From contig JAYKKT010000086.1 of NCBI GenBank assembly GCA_036023115.1, forward strand, positions 16,011,501 to 16,075,500: a stretch of 64,000 bases of DNA, in the 5' to 3' direction. Both the position numbers and the translations under genes were made by a program. The notes under the pieces are model-generated. The model was not told the DNA's origin and searched no databases. It was given only the letters and a program-made list of their open reading frames with translations. Positions 46,444 through 60,412 of the stretch are shown piece after piece. Positions within the stretch are counted from its first letter, which is position 1, and every line of letters starts with the position of its first letter. The DNA is from Brasenia schreberi (taxonomy: Eukaryota; Streptophyta; Magnoliopsida; Nymphaeales; Cabombaceae).

Positions 46444-47749
46444 TAGAGGGAGAGATGGGGTGTTTGATTTTGGTGCTTCAATAAATTATTGTATTCGCTT
46501 GATATTAAATCGAATTTGCTATTATTTGTTATGCAATATATAGTGCAGATCAATATACTAGCGGCTCTATTCTTTGTTGGCGTTCATCCAGGTACTTACT
46601 GTCCGAATTATATTGTTTGGAAGAAATTGGTTGTGATTTTGGAACCAAAGAAACACATGCCTAAGACCAGTGAAAAGCTAAGAAGGCAGAAATTGTTGGA
46701 CATAGTGCTCCGTTGGATCCGTCAATTAATACAAACAAATCTAAAGGATAGAAGAATCCATCTATACGAAACATCTCTCTTTCTCACTCAAGCACATCCC
46801 TTTTCTTTTTCAATTAAATGAGCTTTCAGATTCTTCAAAATAATGCGTTATCATATTTGCATACTTTCCGTGACATTTATCATTATTAGGTCATCGGCCA
46901 ATGATGTTGCTGGTCTCTCTCAGACTTCAGTGCTATCTATTACAGCGTTTTACGATTAGAGTCGCTACAGTTATAGTCAACACGTTCATTTTACCAGCCA
47001 TATAGTTTGAGGTGATCTTGTTTTCATAAGTCCTTAGAATCTTGTCAGTGAAACTTGTTCAGGAGCCCGAGGCATTCATTAAGTGTTCTGATGAACCATT
47101 TATCCAGCAGCAAATTATTTAACGGAATCATCACAATATTTACTGATGCCCCGGGCCGCGTGCGGAGCCGCTGCATCCGTGGAAGAACAGAGGAGACGTT
47201 GAAGAGATTTTATGGATGAATAGATGACAGCACGACCCGACAACCCGATCTGTCTCGGTTGTCATTTCATACCCAGTTGACAGCTTCTCCAGCGTAGAAT
47301 AAGATCCTAGTTTTGTTTTTCTTGCCTAGAGTCTAGACAAAGAGCCAACCTCTCTCGTCGAGAGGGAAAGAGAGAGGCCTTCCTGCTGATTGTTGGCGTC
47401 AGCTCTTACCAAAGCTCACTGATTCTATTGCAGATTTCTTTTACAAGCTGTGTTTTTGCATCTTCTTTCTCATCCTCCCTCTCTCTCTTTCCCGTCCTTT
47501 ACACACACTCTCTCTCAACAACACACCGTTCTAGTATGTGCAACTACCATTTGTTGATGATGGAGAATGGCAGGCATTTGGAGTTGACTTGTCTCTAGGA
47601 TAGCTCTCAGAGAAGGTACCTCATGGAACCGTTTTTCTTTGTCCGTATGCCATGCTCTCTCATCCATCAGAAGAAATAGAGAAACTCAAAAGTACTTGTG
47701 CATTTGTCCAGCATTTTCTTGGTTTAAGCGACTATCAGTGACAACCAAG

Positions 47750-50226
<2,477 letters not shown>

Positions 50227-53200
50227 AGCAGAACGGTTACTTGAAAGGAACCTACATATCACTATCGACTAATTACAAATATGAGAGGTTCCTTTGTTGA
50301 GGCCAAAGAATAGAGACGAATTTGGACCAATGTGGACAGATTATCATATGTACATTAAACTTTTAACATTTCCTTTTTTTTCTACTTTACTTGCTAAAGG
50401 GGTTTAAAGTTTTAGGCTTGTCTCGTGGTTTCAGTTTCATTGTTGCATTCATTCTATTCCATTTATTTTTGCATTGTGAAATCTTCAACGAAAACCATTC
50501 TTTTAAGCACGTGTAAGACTTTGCTTTTCACTTTATTTGTTAGAACTCGCAAGTGAGATACCCTGATTGATCTTTCTTCAGGTCTCTGTACCATTATTGC
50601 TGATGAACAACCATGATAGTGTGTGGCAATAACAAGAGATCAGCTCTCATCCTTTGGCCATGCTCTCTTCAATGGAGAAACGGGAGGGAGGAAGAGATGT
50701 AACTGTTACGAATCATCTGCTTTATCGAGGTTTACGAATCTTAAAATGATTCCATAACTTTTGTTCTGACAGAATTCTTGATTGAGATGATACGGTGTGA
50801 GATAATGCTAGTACGTGTTCTCGGCTGAGGCGTTTGAGCCGGGTACTGATTTGATCTTTTAATAAGAATAATATTTGTTGTACTCTAAGATGACATCATG
50901 AGTAAGGGCCTATCTACCCCATATGACATGTCACCTCTAGTAAAACCAATCAAAAGATATCTTGTCAACCCTCTAATACTTTCTCCTGTTTTTTCTCAAC
51001 CCAATAATGCAGGTGGTATTACTAGCTTTGTAAAAAAAATAAGAGCTAACTACTACTTGCCGGCATCATTATTCTTAAAACCGTACCAACTTAACCACAA
51101 AGATTCTTCTATGCGTTAACTTCTGAATACAACAAGCACATGGGCAATTGAATCATAAAACAGCAGTGGTGGGTCTTAATATATTATACAAATTAAAACA
51201 TGTAACTTATATATGGCGTATGTGCAACTAATTCTGTAAATATCTACCTAGATAGATAGGCACAACATCCCCATATGGTCCAACACAATATCCATGCCAT
51301 CGTACCGATTTTGAGATGAAAAAATGTATATCCACTTCTTCCTTTGCATTTAATATACATACCATGTTTACACGCTTATATGCTACTTTTCTATCCCTAC
51401 TCATGTGCCCATATAAACATATTAACATATCCTTTCCACTTGTATATTTTGATGTCATATCATGTATATACCCACAAACATCAGCTGGCTTACATATCTA
51501 TCTGCCATTTTAAGTATAACAAAAGATCGTTAGTGATATTTGCAGACTCACATACTATACAATATCATTTGTATATAAAAAACACCTATTATCTTAAAGA
51601 GACGCAAGAACTCTCATTCACATTCAGTATTCTCAACACAAATAATTTATTTTAAACCTTATGGACGAACAACCAGAACAAATCTCAATAAGTATCTTAA
51701 TTCTGAAGCATAATTTTCAATTTAATAAGTACTATCTAACCGGCAATTTCTCAAAGTGATGACTATTGCTTCAAAGAAGTAGGATTGCAGCAAAACGTCA
51801 CAGCAAAGTTTCATAAGAGTAACTAAATCATTTCAAACATGCTTCCATATGCTAATAGTTGATCACATAAACAATAGCTTCTTCCTACTCCTAAGAACAT
51901 AATACATGTTTTTGTAACTAAATTAGTGATTCATTATGAACCTTCATCAATCCTGCTCTTCTATCTATTCTTATGTTATAATATACACACAAGGAATAGG
52001 AAACGTTCCTAATTTAGAACTAATGTTATTCACATATACTTTATAGAATTTTACATGAATGTTTTCCTTCACTAGATGCACAATTAAGTAATTACAAACA
52101 TCTACGACCCGCCCCACATGTGATTTTTTTTTCTATGTATTATCGTGTGATTATACACAGAACTTGTACTCTCTGATACGTATTTTTTCCTTAAAAGGCC
52201 TATTTGTACATGTTGTACACTTACTATAATTGGTTCTGTATGCGTGCAAGATCTATTTATGCATGAATAGCCCTTAGGTCTTATGCTTGAGAAGGCTTAC
52301 CAAGTTTGGGTTGGCTTGATTATCCCTAACAATGGACCGCTAAAATTTGAGCTTGACTTTTGACATTTGACTTTTGTTACATGACTCATTACATTGATCC
52401 AAATGCAAATGCAAAAGGTAACCATACAAATATGTTATATCGAATAGCCCAGAGAATTAGAATGCAATTCATGGACTTATACTAGGCTCTAGGCGTACGT
52501 TCATCGAGCATTGATCTTGAGATATCTTCTCCTAGGTGCACTTGGTGGGTTAACATGGAAACTTTCAACTTGGAGGCTCTTTCAGTTGACCCCCTAGCCG
52601 AGAGAGCCCATGTTTTTGTGGTTCTTATCTGGTTATATTACTGAAAATCAGATAACTACACGATACGTAAATGGAAAAATTGCCTTTTACTTGATCTCTG
52701 ACTTTGTGATGCTGAATATACTTGTGACATACTTATCTTTGGGTGTTGTATTTGCACACCACATTTTACTTTTCGCACACCCCCTAGACACACCAAACTT
52801 CTCATTCACACCCATTTTCTCTCTCATCGTTTTCTCTCTTCAGTTCGCTCTTCTCCTCCACCACCACTCTCGACACCGATCTCCGCTGCTGCCATTATGT
52901 AGCCAGTATCTCACCCTCTCCCTCTTCCTCTTGTCTCCTCCTCCTCCACATTGACGATGGTGATAGGGGCACGTTTACTTTGCTAGTAAATGTGCCTCTC
53001 TTTCTCTCCCTCCCACTTCTGCCCCTATCCTCTTATCTCTCTCTTTCCCTCCCATATCTGCTAGATGGACAACCATCGAGGCCTTCAAAAAGGCATGCAC
53101 TCCCCAGGTGGCATATGCTTTCACATGGCATGCTTGACAGGCCATGTATGCTAGTGCGAGGCAAATGTTCCCATGGCCACACGTGCCTCAAGGAGTACCA

Positions 53201-53239
53201 CTATTCGGGAGCACACGTGTGCTGGGGTGTGTATATTAG
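50227..53239. other. 3' flank of the RIC gene and intergenic DNA
   Basis: The 3' untranslated region presumably ends within a few hundred bases of the stop; no single poly(A) signal stands out. The rest is AT-rich with no recognised gene. 52790-53050 is pyrimidine-rich (ctctct, cctcct words). Confidence 0.5.
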
Positions 53240-55445
53240 TTGAGCTTTCTTAATGAATGTGTGCAAATTTAGGTTATCCATAACCTCAACTCACAATAAT
53301 CTTCTTAAAAAAGGAACGAATTGGAAATATGTTTTTTAGAACTTATTTTCAATCACTCCAAATGTATGTAGATCAGTATAGATTCTTTTCACAAAAATCT
53401 TCTTATCCTAGTACACAAGGGTCAACTTTTGTACCATCAATTTATTTGACTAATTCAAATAAAAATTTTCTACTCTTAGAAAAAGGTGAGCAATAAAAGG
53501 GGGTTGTTATAGGTAAGTTATTCTAAAGGTATTTTAGGGCTGATTTAGGTCTTCTAAAGAGGTAACTCAGTCTCCTAAATGAAATAGATTTGATTGAGTT
53601 GACTAAATATCTTAGATTTTTAATTTGGGTTACTTAAAAGCACACTCTTGTCTTAAATAAATCTAAATAGGTTCCTAGGGATAAGTTATGGCTGTTTTTT
53701 GTTGGATAACTAATGGATAAAGGGGCATTCGACTAGGTTGGATTGTAGAGGATGGATTCTAGTAGGCTTTATAGGATAATTTGGGTAAAAGGATTAGGTT
53801 TTTTAGCTATGATTTGGTCATGGAACAACAAGTATAGAGGGTTACTTGGGTGGCTCAATTTCTTGAAGGCTTATATGAATACTGTGAAATTGATCAAGAC
53901 CTTCTAATAATATGTAAAATTTTAATATATGTTAGGTGAGTTTTTAGAGCCTGAATATGCAAAGCAATTAGCCTATAATATAGTTATTATGATGCTAATG
54001 CAAGATGAATCTTCACTATAATCAATATATATGCAATGATCAAGAACACTACGAAACATTTAACACTCAATGGATGCTTTGGAATATAATGGACCTATAT
54101 GAATCAAATTAAATAAAGTTAATGAATATTAATGATGCAATGAAACTAATTATTATGAAACTAGAACAAGAACTATGATGCTATATTTTTGTGCAATGTA
54201 ATACTAGTAATATAAAGGATTGACCTATGGATGTAAGGCAACTAAGATGAATGATGAAACTAATAAAAAAGAAATTCAAAATTTGCACTTTATTGGAGAA
54301 GACTTGGATCAAGCACCTTCTACCCTTATGGATTGAAAGTACTTACTGCACTTGAATCTTGGATGCTTACAATGGGAGAGGAGATTCCTTTTATAGGAGA
54401 GAGCTGAGGTACACAAAATTAGTAAGCTTACAATGATTTAACAATAAATAAGAAAGTCTATCAAGAAAATAACAAGTCTTTCCATGTAAGGCAACCATTA
54501 TATTGATTTTTCCAAAACTTGCAACCAGCTATATCTTCCATGATCTTTTGAAAATCTGTAATTCTTAGACTTAATGGAGTCCATATAGAAGGTCACGCCA
54601 TCTCTCTTGTTCTTGGCTTGGTCGATTTCCATTTAATCTCTTAACTGGACTAAGTCAGCACTTGCATAGCTTGGATGACCCCCACCTTAGCATTAACCAC
54701 AATTGGACGTTTTCAAACTTGAGCATGAACCATGAATTGGACGACTTCCGTTTATCGTGAGCTGAATCAACTTGGTTAGGGTCTACCATAAATGAGCTAA
54801 GTGTCCTCCATTTTGACTTGATTGTTTGATTAATAATGAGCCAGCATTCCAAATGAACATGAATCAGTTACACATCCAATACTTGGGCTTATAAGTCTCA
54901 AGGTTTTGGGTTGAAGGTTCATTTAATTGAACCAAGCATCAAATGGACTAACGTAGAGTTCAGTCGTATCACCTAGGTGAGCTCGTAAGATTTCCAAATG
55001 TAGTCAAAATATTTACTTACACAAATTATACAAAAATAAATATAATATATAAATCATATTGATGTAAGTAAACATGCAAGGCTAGAACGATCTTTCCACA
55101 CATAGGTTCAAGGAACTTCCGTTTTCATGAGAAATCTGGCCAAAATTCTAGAATTTTAATTCTATAAGAAAGCTGACCCAGAATTTCAGATATTTCCTTT
55201 CGTAGGGCAGCTGATAAAAGGAAATATTTGCAACCTCAAAAGATATCCTTAATTGGCCAGCCAGCTGGCTCTCTATCCGCACGCATCTAGTAACCGTATA
55301 TATATGTCAACATATAAATGTACATACACACACATATATACATGTGTATATATTGACAACATCCATATGTATATATGCATATAATCAATGCATGGACCAA
55401 CCCAACCTCATATACATCCATCTATATTATGTATGTAAATATATG
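53240..55445 (-). repeat. probable diverged gypsy LTR-like sequence
   Basis: 53355-53400 reads gtatgtagatcag...gattcttttcacaaaaatcttctt. This resembles the heads of the later LTR-like units (gaatgtagacta...gagttcttttcacatagg...cttctt near 60540). At 54387-54397 ccttttatagg gives a minus-strand TATA box as in those units. Limits are approximate and the internal match is weak. Confidence 0.4.
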
Positions 55446-55449
55446 TGAT

Positions 55450-56964
55450 ACCTGGATTAGCTCACGCAAGACTCAATGAACTAAGAATCACTGATTTTGG
55501 ATGCCTACAGACAGAGTTATAGGATGAATACCCAGGCTCTGTTACAGAAAAACCGAATGGACAGACAGTTTACAAAATTTTCTCCGATCTTGCACCGTTT
55601 TAATTACCTGGTAACACGGCCCTAAAATTCTTGAAACTTTTATCAGGAATGGGACTGTGTGTTTAGATATAGTTTACAAAATTTAGGAGGGTTTAGAGCA
55701 GTGGTTCAAAAATAAAAAATCAGACAATCAATGTATTCAATAATGCTAAAAATCAGTTTTCAGGTTTTAGAACATACGTGATGCAAAACTCATGCGAATC
55801 AAAGTGCAACAACACAACATCTCGAAATTAAATGTTGAAGGGAAATGAATTGAAATATATCTAATAGCTTAAGCATAGAGGAGATAAGAAGATATAGAGT
55901 GTTTATAGTATATATTGGGGTAGAATGAAGAACTCAAACACATAGAGTGCATAAGCAAAGGAAAGGAAAATTTCAGCACATCTACTTCTATTACACCATG
56001 GGGGAGACAAAGCTCCATTAATACAACCCCTTTTCAATTGAATGATGAGAAGAGATGGGAATTTAATCAAGTTTAGAACCAGCACTTACTTGGATTCCCA
56101 AGGAGATGGCCTCTAAAGATGGTACTCGGCCCTCTTTTTCCCTTCTTTTCACTCAATTCTCTCACTCAAACTCAAGAGCCTTGATCCTAACACCCTCTTC
56201 CCTCTCTAGGCCTCTCTTTAGCAGCCTATTCTCTCACTCAAGCAGCCCAAAGTGCAGCAACTTCTTCAAGAACTCAAAGATGAAGAACCCCCCCTTAGCC
56301 TCTATTTATAGGCCAAGGAGGGACCTTTCTAGGCCCTCCCTTGGGGTGGGCAGCCCAAGATCCAATTTGATCCAATTCTTCATGGTCTTCACATAGAGGA
56401 GAGAGATGAGTGGTCCCCTTTTGGTCAGTCATGGACCAACCCCATGTGGGCTGGTTGTGGACTTGATTGGGTGCACCAAGTCATGGCCGGCTAGGTACTT
56501 GATTCTTCAAGTGGCTTGCATTTGTTGATTCATTCACTTGATCAACGCTAGGTAGGAAGTTGATTTGATAAATTTTGGCCCAAGGATATAGGATGAACAA
56601 GGCTAGAAAAATCAAATATTGGTTGAATTAAAAATATTCGGTTCAAACAAGGCTTGATGTTTAATTTAAGCTACTCATGTATAGCACTAGGTTTAATGAG
56701 TGAGGATATTGTTTTGACTTGATCTCCACCCTTGATTTCTAGCTTACCCTTCGTGAAATCGTCCCTGCCTCGAAGCGGGCCCCACCTGTCAACTTGCTTT
56801 ACTCCAATCCTTTGGGCTTTACACTTTTAACTTTATTTTGAAACCTTTTAAAATATTTATCTTAATGACTTTAAAATTTTCATTTTAAAGCTAAAAAGAT
56901 TTAAAACAAATCAGCTTTCGAATTTTGGAGTATTTTCAGAAAAATTTTATTTAGGGTGTTTACA
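55450..56964 (-). repeat. LTR-like unit U0, Tat-type gypsy family (truncated)
   Basis: Shares with U1 and U2, in order: acagagttataggat...cccaggctct, cctaaaattcttgaaa, tagcttaagcatagagg, ctccattaatacaacccc, a tataggccaagg block, and an AT-rich end finishing gggtgtttaca. On the minus strand the unit starts TGTAAACACCC, consistent with an LTR beginning TG. The far end (left here) is missing, so it is a partial copy. Confidence 0.7.
56302..56310 (-). promoter_or_regulatory. TATA box of LTR unit U0
   Basis: Minus strand TATAAATAG in GGCCTATAAATAGAGGC. Equivalent boxes occur in U1 and U2. Confidence 0.65.
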
Positions 56965-57376
56965 CTCACATCCGTCAAAAAGATTTTGGGGTTGATTTGG
57001 TTTTTCAGTTATGGTTTCTCTTAATATGGACTCAAGATGGTTTTTCATGGGAACAATGTGTCTTTGCCTTTTGCCTTAAGGCATCAATTTCCCTTTCAAG
57101 TTGTATCTCTCTCTATTCCCTCTTCAAAAAGGTGATTTTATCTTCCTGGGTTTGAGAAAACTTCTTTGTGGTTTTGGAAAACCGGTTTATGAAGTTCGAT
57201 GAGGCTTCACTTGACATGTTTTCAAAAGAATTATCCACACTTGACATTATTGAGTTGCTAGAAAATTGAACCTAAAGCAAGGGATTTGAAAAAGAGAGAA
57301 GTTTAGAATCACGATTTGGAAATTTGAATTGGTATGAAAAACAAGACCGATTCAAAATGATTTTCCTAAGACTCAA
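56965..57376 (-). mobile_element. gypsy internal remnant between U0 and U1
   Basis: The minus strand of about 57200-57030 reads FSQTQEDKITFLKRE, REIQLEREIDALRQKAKTH, a coiled-coil, gag-like peptide with one stop. It is the only internal sequence left between the two LTR-like units. Confidence 0.5.
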
Positions 57377-58850
57377 TGTAGACACGAAAATTTTCACTTC
57401 AAAGCTTATATAGAAACTTGAAGTGAAACTTTCTTATCTACTTGCGCAAGCGTGCTGGCCAGTTTGCAAAACTAGCAAAGTTTTTGAAAGATATGACTTC
57501 TTAGGCGATTAGGGGCAAGCGAACTCTTTTCGCTTTAAACCTTCTTGAACCAATGCTCAAGGATCAATCTAAGCGCTTAGGAATTTCAATTTTGGAAAAT
57601 AGTGAACTCCAATTCACGTGAAGACTTGGTGTTTGTGAAAGAAGTAGAATGTGCACTTTGATTCAAGACTTTGAAATGAACAAGTCCTGAAAAACATAAT
57701 GTTCTGTTTTAAGGGCTTGTTTCCTGAATTGATCTGAATACCTTATAGACCTCCAAAAATCACAAAAATTTTATCAGTCATATCTTATGGTGTGTAGGAT
57801 CTGTAGTACTTTACAGATCTAAAATTGGAGTTGTTTTGAAGCAAAATTAAATGAATGAAGCAACCTTGCTCAGGTGCCCGAAATTGTCTTGTCATAGAAA
57901 TACAAAGACTCAAAGATGAGCTTGTATCTCGGTGATCGGAGTTCCAAATTTAGTGATTTTGATGTTGTTGAAAAGCTATGAATGTCAACTTTCCAACAAT
58001 TGATTTGGACTCCTATAGATAGAGTTATGGGATAGAAACCCAGGCTCTATTGCAGGAAAATTGACTGTGCAGACAATGGACTGGTTTCTGTTCGGCTTTG
58101 CCCAATTTTACTTACATGGCTGGACAACCCTAAAATTCTTGAAAATTTTATTTAATGTGGGTTGTGTGTATATAATAAGTGAGCAAAGTTTCAGACAAAT
58201 AAGAGCAAGCATTAGGAAATTAAAATTACAGCAAACATCAGATACAAAGATGCTAGAAATTTAGTTTCAGGTTTTACAAAAATATGATGCAAACTCACCC
58301 GAATTTAAAGTACAACAACTCTACATTCCCAAATTAAATTGTTGAATTGAAATGAAGGGAAATTATCTTTATAAGCATAAGTATAGAGGGGGTAGACAAT
58401 ATAGAGTGATTATAGATTATATTGGGGTAGAAGTATATAAGCAAATACATACAGTGCGTGTGTGCAATAGTGAAAATTCAGCAAATGTAATGTAAAGGCA
58501 TTGAATCTGAGCACTATTACGATGTGGGGGGAGGCTATGCTCCATTAATACAACCCCAATTTAATTGAATTAGAAGAAGGAAGAGAGAATTGAAATTGAA
58601 TTGAGAATGTACTTACACGATTTCTCAAAACAAGCCAGGGATTCAAGAGTGAATCCGGCCACTTGAACTCCTTCTTCTTCCCCAAACTCCCTTGGCACTC
58701 ACCTAGCTACCCTCTTCTTCACCCAAGCCTTGAAGCTCACGACTTGCTGGGATTTCTTCCCCCTAGACTAGTCTCTCACCCAAGATAGAAGCCTTACTTG
58801 ATGAATTCCACACATAACCAAGCATGCTCACCCGCCCCCACCCCTCGGCC

Positions 58851-58860
58851 CCTTTTATAG
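58851..58860 (-). promoter_or_regulatory. TATA box of LTR unit U1
   Basis: Minus strand CTATAAAAGG in CTTGGCCTATAAAAGGGGCC. Confidence 0.65.
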
Positions 58861-59149
58861 GCCAAGGGGGCTGGTTTCTAGCCCCTTTCATGGGGCGGGT
58901 TGGACCAGCTCCCTTTGGTTCATTTCAATCCGATTTATCTACTTGCAAGTGGTCCCATTTGTTGACTTGGACTAGCCCCATGTGGGCTGGTCTAGGGTGC
59001 AACCAGTTTGGACTTGGCCCTAGCCGATTCAAGCTTGCTTTAACTTGATATTTGTCCTAGCCGGGTCCTTTCAATTTCATAGGTTCAGCCATGCTTGAAT
59101 TTAAATACATTTTTCATACTTGATCTTCATTAAAACAATTTGCTAAAAC

Positions 59150-59870
59150 ATGGTTTTTAAATTCGTTTGTAAATATGCCCTCATCGGGCATTTCATCAAG
59201 TATGGGATATGTATCTTCAAGAGGAAATTCGGCCACATGTCAGCTAGGGCTTGTCCCTTAATAGAGGTTTGATGATGGTATTTTAAATCATACTCTATTA
59301 AGAGGAGCTGCCATTTACCCAGCCTACCCGTTATGATAGGTTTTTCAAACAAGTGCTTGATCAGATCAAGCTTAGACACTATTCATATCTCATGATCTAA
59401 GAAGTAGTGTCTAAACTTTTGGCGAGCTCATACCAATGCCAAGCACGTTTTCTCCATGGCTTGATAATTTCTTTCATATGCCAATAGAGTTTTTGAAATG
59501 TAGTAAATAGTATACTCTCTATGGCTATCATCCTCATATTGAGCTAGTAAAGCACCCAATGCATTTGCATGTATGGAAATGTAAAGCAATAATGGTTTTT
59601 CTTATTTTGGAGGTTTTAAAATTGGAGGATTTACCAAATAAGTTTTTAATCTTTTGAAAGCTTTTTGGCAATCATCGTCCCATTCAAATTTCACCCCTTT
59701 TCTCAAAAGCTTATTGAAAGGTTCGCATCTTGTTGCTAGGTTGGAGATAAATCTCCTAATTGCTTGGAGTCGACCTTGGAGGCTTCGGATTTGGGTCAAG
59801 TTGGAGGGTAGAGGCATGTCTATGATAGCTCGACACTTAGAGGGGTCGACTTCAATGCCCCTTTAGCAAT
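59150..59870 (-). pseudogene. Ty3/gypsy (Tat-type) RT-RNase H fragment
   Basis: From 59866 leftward on the minus strand: IRSLQGRLQAIRRFISNLAT and FEWDDDCQKAFKRLKTYL and NPPILKPPK (RT connection). Next come LLAQYEDDSHREYTIYYISK, LAYERNYQAMEKTCLALV and QKFRHYFLDHEI (RNase H), then HLFEKPIITGRLGKWQLLL and SIKGQALADMWP. The wording (E-K-P-x-x-T-G-R, K-G-Q-A-x-A-D) is that of Tat/Ogre-lineage gypsy elements. A few stops are present and the catalytic RT palm, integrase and gag are absent, so it is a dead fragment. Confidence 0.88.
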
Positions 59871-60385
59871 GTTCTTGAATTGGATGAGCTTGTCACCATG
59901 GTCTCGAGTTCAACTTGAAATGTTCTTGAATTAGATGAGCTTGTCACCATGGTCTCGAGTTTTGGTTCCATGTTGGCCCCATTTGGATAGGACAAACTTG
60001 GATTCGATCGGTCTAGATCTTCCACCTAGATTTGGATAAGTTGTTGAATTTGATCGTGATATGCTTGCATTTTATCGGGCTTTATCCAAGCTCGATCCAT
60101 CTTTGGATTTGGACTTGAGCTTGATCCCATATCTTGATCTTACCTTAATGCTTCAACCTTATCTTCTTTTTGGGAATCGATCTGGTTCCAGGATTGGGTC
60201 TCACCTGTTTATCTGCTTCGAAACTCGTGAGCTGTTGAATTTAACACCTTTGTTTTGAAATATTCCCCAAAAGGTTTAAACTTTAAAATTTGGGGTTTTT
60301 TAATTTAAAGGTTCATAAAGGCTTTTAAATTATTTTTCGAAATTTAGGAGTTTTTGAAAATATTTTAAAATTTTGGGTGTTTGCA

Positions 60386-60412
60386 CTCAAGTCCCACTGG
60401 GCGTGCTAAATC
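60386..60412 (-). promoter_or_regulatory. 27-bp spacer with primer-site-like sequence between U1 and U2
   Basis: The minus strand after the U2 end (...TCTACA) reads GATTTAGCACGCCCAGTGGG then ACTTGAG before U1 starts TGCAAACACCC. Plant Tat-lineage elements commonly have a T-T-T-G-G-C-x-C-G-C-C primer-site region just after the 5' LTR, so this looks like the primer site of the element whose 5' LTR is U2. Confidence 0.55.

Larger units (their letters stand above)
44771..47749. other. intergenic and upstream region of the RIC gene
   Basis: Contains three microsatellite blocks listed separately. 47440-47520 is CT-rich (tctctctcttt...cactctctctcaac), a composition common in plant 5' untranslated leaders, and short upstream ATGs occur at 47536 and 47550. 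A hairpin-like stretch cctctctcgtcgagaggg lies near 47350. No clear TATA box. The open frame at 46489-46821 has no recognised domain. Confidence 0.5.
57377..60385 (-). repeat. LTR-like unit U1 (3009 bp, contains the RT/RH fragment)
   Basis: Plus-strand limits tgtagacacgaaaa and gggtgtttgca, so TG...CA on the minus strand. It is collinear with U2 at the head (gcgcaagcgtgc, cttcttgaaccaatgctcaagg), the middle (cccaggctct, cctaaaattcttgaaaattt, agcataagtatagagg) and the end. The RT/RNase H fragment at 59150-59870 interrupts it. Confidence 0.7.

Noticed and set aside
46489..46821. 110-codon open frame upstream of the RIC gene as a possible gene
   Set aside because: No recognised motif, AT-rich codons, no splice or promoter context, and not supported by any neighbouring feature.
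53000..53243. Plus-strand open frame at the end of a pyrimidine-rich stretch
   Set aside because: Proline/leucine/serine-rich low-complexity reading with no domain or splice partners.
56106..56396. 96-codon Ser/Pro-rich open frame starting MASKDG
   Set aside because: Lies within an LTR-like unit, has no domain and has no equivalent open frame in the sister units.
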